Positions 62,632-64,000 of a stretch of 64,000 nucleotides of DNA are shown here, in pieces; position 1 is the first letter of the stretch, and every line of letters begins with the position of its first letter. This DNA is from Escherichia coli (GTDB taxonomy: Bacteria; Pseudomonadota; Gammaproteobacteria; Enterobacterales; Enterobacteriaceae): positions 930,001 to 994,000 of the forward strand of contig NZ_AP027764.1 in the NCBI RefSeq assembly GCF_036503815.1. Direction: 5' to 3'. Both the position numbers and the translations under genes were made by a program. A model generated the notes under the pieces. The model made no database searches. It worked only from the letters and a program-made list of their open reading frames with translations, and was not told where the DNA came from.

Positions 62632-63135
62632 TCATTTTGCTAAAGCCTTACGCTTGTCTATTTCATTAAGTCTGGTATATACAACATATATTTTTTTTGC
62701 ATATTGCAGCCTCTTTTTTTGGTTTTCCATTGCAAAACCCGCGTTATAAGTCCCCAGACATTGCCACGTTACCCCACAACGTGAAAAATGATTATATAAA
62801 ATCTCGGTCCCTATTTTAATGTTCAGACAGGGGTTATCTAACAAATCTCGTTCATCTTTTATTATTCCACGTTTTTTTAACATGGGAATGTGCATCTGGT
62901 TTATCTGCATTAAACCATAATCAAAACTCTTTATATTGTTTTTCTTATCCCTGTTCTTGCCGATGCTATCATTTTTTAAATTACTTTCAACAAGAGCGAT
63001 AGCTTTGATCAAATTTGGTTCGATTCTGAAAATTGATCCTGCTTCATTAAAGCAAGCGCTACTGGCGAAAGACATTTTTGTAATTAATATAGAAAATATG
63101 AAGATGGATAAGATTTTAACTTTGGGTAAGCGCAT
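62632..63135 (-). CDS. IagB-like lytic transglycosylase
   Basis: A 167-residue SLT-family muramidase with signal peptide (residues about 1-25, ending SFASSA). The catalytic Glu is in KAIALVESNLK (about residues 45-55), and the motifs GLMQINQMH and YNAGF are clear. IagB-type enzymes open peptidoglycan for the needle complex. In K-12 the locus is called pbl and is degraded. It is divergent in direction from ygeK, with 17 bases between their stops. Confidence 0.9.
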   Translation of the reverse strand: MRLPKVKILSIFIFSILITKMSFASSACFNEAGSIFRIEPNLIKAIALVESNLKNDSIGKNRDKKNNIKSFDYGLMQINQMHIPMLKKRGIIKDERDLLDNPCLNIKIGTEILYNHFSRCGVTWQCLGTYNAGFAMENQKKRLQYAKKIYVVYTRLNEIDKRKALAK

Positions 63136-63218
63136 ATATTTTTATGTGTAGGATTGAAGGAAAGGAACGAGATACTAATATAATCAGTATCTCGTTAAAC
63201 ATTTAAGTGGTCAATTGT

Positions 63219-63437
63219 CTACCATTCCAGTTCATAGTAAGGAGAGATAGGATTATCTTTCGAATACATATCATTTTGAAAAGATGCCATCCATGTTGAA
63301 ACTATAAATGCTTGTATTTGATCTGTATCAGTAGCACTGGTGGTGATGTGTTTATCTAATGAAACTACTTCATCACCCGTTGCAGTTGCTATATTTAAAC
63401 TTTGAGAAAAATTATTCATGTTGATTGGATTAGTCAT
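63219..63437 (-). CDS. ygeI: small ETT2-linked protein YgeI
   Basis: A 72-residue protein starting MTNPINMNNFSQSLNIATAT, with an unstructured N-terminus and a hydrophobic, aromatic C-terminal part (FIVSTWMASFQNDMY). It matches the size and location of K-12 YgeI. The ribosome site AAGGGA precedes the ATG. Function unknown; the polar N-terminus would suit a type III secretion signal, and it lies between the transglycosylase and ygeH. No SPI-1 counterpart is apparent to me. Confidence 0.75.
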   Translation of the reverse strand: MTNPINMNNFSQSLNIATATGDEVVSLDKHITTSATDTDQIQAFIVSTWMASFQNDMYSKDNPISPYYELEW

Positions 63438-63603
63438 AAAATTCCCTTTTTATTTGTCCAGGCCAATAGCCTATACACAATACTTTTTAATCTAGAGTAT
63501 TTGATATATATTGCAATAAGGTAAATATCTTAGATATTTTCATCTCTGCTGTTTAAATAACTAGCTGCATACATCTAAACAATAAAATTGCGACAATAAA
63601 GAT

Positions 63604-64000
63604 TTATCGCATACAAATTCTCGTCAGTTGCTTTAGTTTCAAAATGTTGTCAATTATAACTCGATGGCTTTCACTCGAAGTTTCTTTATAGTAGAGTTTC
63701 ATGTTGCTTTTGAGCGGGTTAGGCACATACATATCTACACACTCTTTTATCACAACTGCTTTTCGTCTTCTGGGTTCGAGTTGTAGTGATTTGTCTATAC
63801 AAATCCTTGCCTCTTCAATTCTTTCATTATGAAAGTTGACAAGTGCTCTATAGTAGTAGAGAGAGGCTATATCAGTTGTGTGTATCTTAGCCTGTTCAAA
63901 TAAGATATGAGATACTTTTGCTTGTCCAGACAGGCCAGTTATCAGTCCCATAATAGCTAAAATTTTTCCATCGACATTGGTTATGTCTGATACATAATGT
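63604..64000 (-). CDS. ygeH: HilA-like regulator YgeH, C-terminal part (runs off the window)
   Basis: The reading frame is open from the stop at 63604 to the right window edge without interruption, so the 5' part lies outside. The visible 132 residues are helical TPR-like repeats (SLYYYRALVNFHNERIEEARICIDKSLQLEPRRRKA), as found in the C-terminal half of HilA-type regulators with an N-terminal OmpR-like DNA-binding domain. Gene order after ygeI also fits ygeH. In SPI-1, HilA activates the prg and inv operons; YgeH probably does the same here. Confidence 0.75.
   Translation of the reverse strand, partial: HYVSDITNVDGKILAIMGLITGLSGQAKVSHILFEQAKIHTTDIASLYYYRALVNFHNERIEEARICIDKSLQLEPRRRKAVVIKECVDMYVPNPLKSNMKLYYKETSSESHRVIIDNILKLKQLTRICMR

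Noticed and set aside
1..64000. CRISPR arrays, insertion sequences and prophage genes
   Set aside because: No regularly spaced repeats, transposase or phage proteins were found, even in the AT-rich island.

Overview
The window is chromosomal DNA of an Escherichia, most likely E. coli but not a K-12 derivative. Gene content and order follow the E. coli ygfZ-to-glyU region, and most proteins look nearly the same as the K-12 versions I remember. Two things argue against K-12: release factor 2 has Ala246, where K-12 has Thr, and the type III secretion island after glyU is full length, whereas K-12 keeps only fragments of it.

Positions 1-8.5 kb hold housekeeping genes: the start of ygfZ, sdhE-ygfX, fldB, xerD-dsbC-recJ, prfB with its programmed +1 frameshift, lysS, and idi in convergent orientation.

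Positions 8.6-41.1 kb form a large purine and molybdenum-hydroxylase region. It holds nucleobase transporters (uacT, ghxQ, xanQ), guanine deaminase (guaD), iron-sulfur flavoproteins (ygfT, ygfS, ygfK), a putative Se/Mo hydroxylase with its accessory genes (xdhD, ygfM, ssnA, mocA, yqeC, yqeB), amidohydrolase, peptidase, ammonia-lyase and carbamoyltransferase-like genes (hyuA, ygeY, ygeX, ygeW), a carbamate kinase (yqeA), and xanthine dehydrogenase (xdhABC). The sigma54 activator gene ygeV sits among them. Four of the intergenic regions carry sigma54 -24/-12 promoter candidates. Three of those share an exact 12-base element upstream and the fourth has a degenerate copy, which suggests one regulon controlled by YgeV. 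The chemistry fits anaerobic breakdown of purines and uric acid to 2,3-diaminopropionate, carbamoyl phosphate, ammonia and carbon units, as recently proposed for this cluster.

Positions 41.3-42.4 kb hold actS (ygeR), preceded by a previously unlisted 58-codon ORF that overlaps its TTG start, and the tRNA-Gly gene glyU. After glyU the base composition drops to clearly AT-rich. The first accessory genes are a periplasmic GH15-like protein and a 59-residue membrane protein resembling the GhoT/OrtT toxins.

Positions 44.8-64 kb are the ETT2 type III secretion island, a relative of Salmonella SPI-1: eivF-eivG-eivE-eivA-eivC-eivI-eivJ-epaO-epaP-epaQ-epaR-epaS, then a convergent pair (an InvH-like pilotin and the regulator etrA), then eprH-eprI-eprJ-eprK-orgA-orgB, a LuxR-type regulator with a degenerate receiver (ygeK), an IagB-like lytic transglycosylase, ygeI, and the C-terminus of the HilA-like ygeH. 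Every structural gene reads through without a frameshift. Translocator genes and the usual chaperones are absent from this window.
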